Part shown: one piece after another, positions 4,051 to 5,144 of the stretch
Layout of the letters: each line of letters opens with the position of its first letter
Numbering within the stretch: the first letter of the stretch is position 1
DNA from: Candidatus Nomurabacteria bacterium
Lineage (GTDB): Bacteria; Patescibacteriota; Minisyncoccia; Phycocordibacterales; UBA9973
Reading direction: 5' to 3'
NCBI GenBank assembly: GCA_023267315.1
Contig: JAHFNN010000064.1
Location: 1 to 5,144, forward strand
DNA: 5,144 bases
The notes under the pieces: model-generated
Told to the model about the DNA's origin: nothing
Databases searched by the model: none
Seen by the model: only the letters and a program-made list of their open reading frames with translations
Program-made: the position numbers and the translations under genes

Positions 4051-5144
4051 TTATGCCCGTGAACGAACGATTCTCCTTTTCAAGAAAAATCGTTCAATCA
4101 AAACATACTGTACAAAGAAATATACAAGCCCCACAGCAAGTAGCGCAAAAATACTTGAAGCTTTAGGAGACGGAGAATTCATAGTGAAAAATGTAACCAC
4201 AAATTGCCAATGAAAAGCGATGTATATGAGAACAATTTCAATGAGTGCAAGTGCTATCATTTGTTTCTTTTGTGACAATAACATCGATCCAAAAAACATT
4301 CGTGGTAGTAATGTGAAAAATACATAACTCAAAAAGATAAAGGTAATGATGACGAGCGTACTCGATGAAACAATTTTAGAAATATGTGAACTTGAAAGAA
4401 ATACAAAAGATGCACCGATCGCACAGAGTAATGACGCAAGTGCCGTATACGGTAAGACGCGCCACAAAAATGAGCGTGTACTTGGTGGCAAAATATTTTC
4501 CCGTGGACGAAGCGCCCAGTACGACACAAAGAGTCCTGGAATACCAACAGTGAAATAATTGATGAAGGTTATATTAAGTGGCAAAAGTGGATATGCGTAA
4601 CCGAAGAAACTAATGATTATGAAAAAGAAAAGTCCAAGAAGCGCTTGATTTATGAATATACTCGCAAAAATTTCAAGACTTCGGATGTAATTATCAGCAA
4701 GCTTCACACCTCCTGGAAGTGCTGAAAAACTATTATTCATAAGAACAACAGACGCAAGCCCACGCGTGGCTGGCGCACCATCAAACATCGCAATACCCAA
4801 ATCTGCACGCTTGATCGCAAGTGCATCATTTGCACCGTCACCGACCATCGCTGTAAAACCATCACGTCTGAGTGCTTCAACGATCTTCACTTTCTGCTCT
4901 GGCACAATTCGAGCAAACACCGTATAGTCTTTCGTTTTTTGTTCAAAGTCTGCGGTATCCCATTCTTCAAGTTCTCGTCCGGTAATTTTTGCATCGGCAT
5001 TTTTCACACCAGCAGCTTTTGCTACTGACACAACCGTCTCTGCGTTATCTCCAGAAATAATACGGATTCGAACACCTCTATCTTGAAAGAATTGTATTGC
5101 ATCAATAATCCCCTCTCGAAGACCACTTTTAAATACAAATACTG
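4051..5144 (-). CDS. P-type cation-transporting ATPase, C-terminal part
   Basis: This is the last 363 or so residues of an E1-E2 ATPase; the start, the phosphorylated DKTG aspartate and the nucleotide-binding domain lie beyond the window. Counting from the edge, the hinge SGDN is at 30-33 (the TGD equivalent). Then come VFARIVPEQKVKIVEAL and the P-domain motif GDGANDALAIKRADLGIAM from 101. Six membrane segments follow, near 157-181, 188-209, 227-251, 260-282, 293-312 and 327-352, the usual M5-M10. The chain ends in a basic tail (KRRIVRSRA). The ISGD hinge and the YPLLPLNITFINYFTVGIP stretch resemble the CtpE-like branch, for which calcium uptake is reported in mycobacteria. The substrate here is not shown, and a heavy-metal type is unlikely because these have only two C-terminal helices. 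A GTG at 5031 falls inside the P domain and is not a start. Confidence 0.93.
   Translation of the reverse strand, partial: VFVFKSGLREGIIDAIQFFQDRGVRIRIISGDNAETVVSVAKAAGVKNADAKITGRELEEWDTADFEQKTKDYTVFARIVPEQKVKIVEALRRDGFTAMVGDGANDALAIKRADLGIAMFDGAPATRGLASVVLMNNSFSALPGGVKLADNYIRSLEIFASIFINQALLGLFFFIIISFFGYAYPLLPLNITFINYFTVGIPGLFVSYWALRPRENILPPSTRSFLWRVLPYTALASLLCAIGASFVFLSSSHISKIVSSSTLVIITFIFLSYVFFTLLPRMFFGSMLLSQKKQMIALALIEIVLIYIAFHWQFVVTFFTMNSPSPKASSIFALLAVGLVYFFVQYVLIERFFLKRRIVRSRA

Noticed and set aside
4051..5031. A separate 326-residue protein starting at GTG 5031
   Set aside because: The frame stays open to the window edge, and the upstream residues carry the P-type ATPase hinge SGDN. 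It is one truncated gene.

Overview
The window looks like a piece of a Candidate Phyla Radiation (Patescibacteria) chromosome, most likely Parcubacteria-like. This is inferred from protein flavour: an L32 opening MTVRMRHTR, a NusB opening MANRHLSRS, and an SMC head with ISQGEADRIL. Other signs are tight packing, no encoded CCA on the tRNAs, near absence of Shine-Dalgarno sequences, and the standard code with no in-frame UGA. No database search was possible, so the phylum is inferred. Every supported gene lies on the minus strand, so transcription runs from high to low coordinates.

In transcription order: (i) 5144-4051, the C-terminal part of a P-type cation-transporting ATPase, cut by the window edge; (ii) 4049-3676, a tRNA unit with its own sigma70-like promoter, carrying tRNA-Thr(GGU), a 184-nt spacer that can fold almost completely, and tRNA-Thr(CGU); (iii) 3634-2864, an unrecognised membrane protein of 256 residues with its own -10 box; (iv) 2808-1, a housekeeping operon of rpmF (L32), nusB fused to a Nudix-like domain, rnc (RNase III) and the start of smc.

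The operon joins ribosome assembly (L32), rRNA transcription (NusB), rRNA/dsRNA processing (RNase III) and chromosome organisation (SMC). The two promoters in front of protein genes (rpmF and the membrane protein) have -10 boxes exactly nine bases from the start codon, which predicts nearly leaderless mRNAs.

The main unexplained signal is the inter-tRNA spacer at 3749-3932. It has a 10-bp closing stem, a perfect 9-bp stem, two perfect 8-bp stems and several smaller hairpins. It also carries an exact 18-base copy of the 3' end of the neighbouring tRNA-Thr(GGU). It could be a tRNA-derived structured RNA, or the scar of an integration or duplication at a tRNA gene. Further points are a long hairpin directly upstream of rnc (possible RNase III autoregulation), a degenerate Nudix box in the NusB fusion, and an A9 run in that protein's linker whose -1 frame stops almost at once.
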